A stretch of DNA of 64,000 nt from Fuscovulum sp. (GTDB taxonomy: Bacteria; Pseudomonadota; Alphaproteobacteria; Rhodobacterales; Rhodobacteraceae), in the NCBI GenBank assembly GCA_035192965.1, contig CP136571.1:3614501-3678500 (forward strand), in the 5' to 3' direction. Of this stretch, positions 63,918-64,000 are shown piece by piece. Below the pieces are notes generated by a model. The model had not been told where the DNA came from. It did no database searches and saw nothing but the letters and a program-made list of their open reading frames with translations. The position numbers and the translations under genes are program-made. Each line of letters opens with the position of its first letter. Within the stretch, counting starts at the first letter, position 1.

Positions 63918-64000
63918 CTGGCATCCGCCAGAACAGGGTGAATCCCCGGATCTTGCGACGGATGTCACAGACGTCTGGCGCAGGCGGTCTTCAAGAACCG

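Overview
The window is a GC-rich, densely coded alphaproteobacterial chromosome segment, most likely from the Rhodobacteraceae (Rhodobacter/Gemmobacter/Tabrizicola-like). The reasons are an irr regulator beside fabA-fabB-fabI, a GbpR-ChvE-GguABC sugar system, a TRAP transporter, a Hint_2-type protein, and a dispersed 3'-gene repeat that contains TTGGCCCAAATACCC. No rRNA, tRNA, CRISPR array, transposase or prophage gene was recognised. Almost every long antisense reading frame is a high-GC shadow.

Layout. 1-7.9 kb: the end of a Hint-domain protein, then the rod-shape operon mreB-mreC-mreD-mrdA-rodA with a glyoxylate/hydroxypyruvate reductase coupled behind it. 8.1-9.6 kb: an EamA exporter and a type II toxin-antitoxin pair whose promoter carries a perfect 18-bp palindrome. 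9.6-20.2 kb: a catabolic island with an RpiR regulator, an N-formylglutamate-amidohydrolase-like enzyme, TRAP DctQ-DctM-DctP, a glutamine-synthetase-like ligase, an aldehyde dehydrogenase, an iron alcohol dehydrogenase and an amino-acid oxidase. Together these could import an amino alcohol, attach glutamate to it, oxidise it twice, cleave off glutamate and oxidise the remaining amino acid. 20.4-24.3 kb: nucleotide-sugar epimerase, 2-hydroxyacid dehydrogenase, SH3 protein and CDF metal exporter.

24.4-30.7 kb: a TetR regulator with AruH/AruI-like arginine transaminase and 2-ketoarginine decarboxylase, followed by a class III aminotransferase and a second glutamine-synthetase-like ligase. The two ligase loci share a TGATCAAAT motif. 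30.7-34.3 kb: two nested hairpins between convergent genes, then a LuxR-type response regulator divergent from a hybrid kinase. 34.3-38.5 kb, minus strand: a Rieske oxygenase, RidA, DUF1028 and LysR group, then a CbiX-like chelatase.

38.7-47.3 kb: GbpR-like LysR, ChvE, GguA, GguB, GguC, L-arabonate dehydratase and a sugar 1-dehydrogenase, an import and oxidative route for L-arabinose or D-galactose type sugars. 47.3-51.8 kb: an odd 316-bp intergenic stretch and an RND efflux pump with its adaptor. 51.9-56.0 kb: a LacI regulator and an aldolase, dehydrogenase and kinase operon with a LacI-type operator in front of it. 56.1-62.2 kb: fatty acid hydroxylase, fasciclin protein, 2H phosphoesterase, irr, fabA, a GFA protein, fabB and fabI. 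62.4-63.9 kb: a secreted subtilisin-like protease meeting a probable outer-membrane beta-barrel protein tail to tail.

All coordinates come from reading the sequence. No database search, folding or alignment program was run, so function calls rest on recognised motifs and family knowledge.
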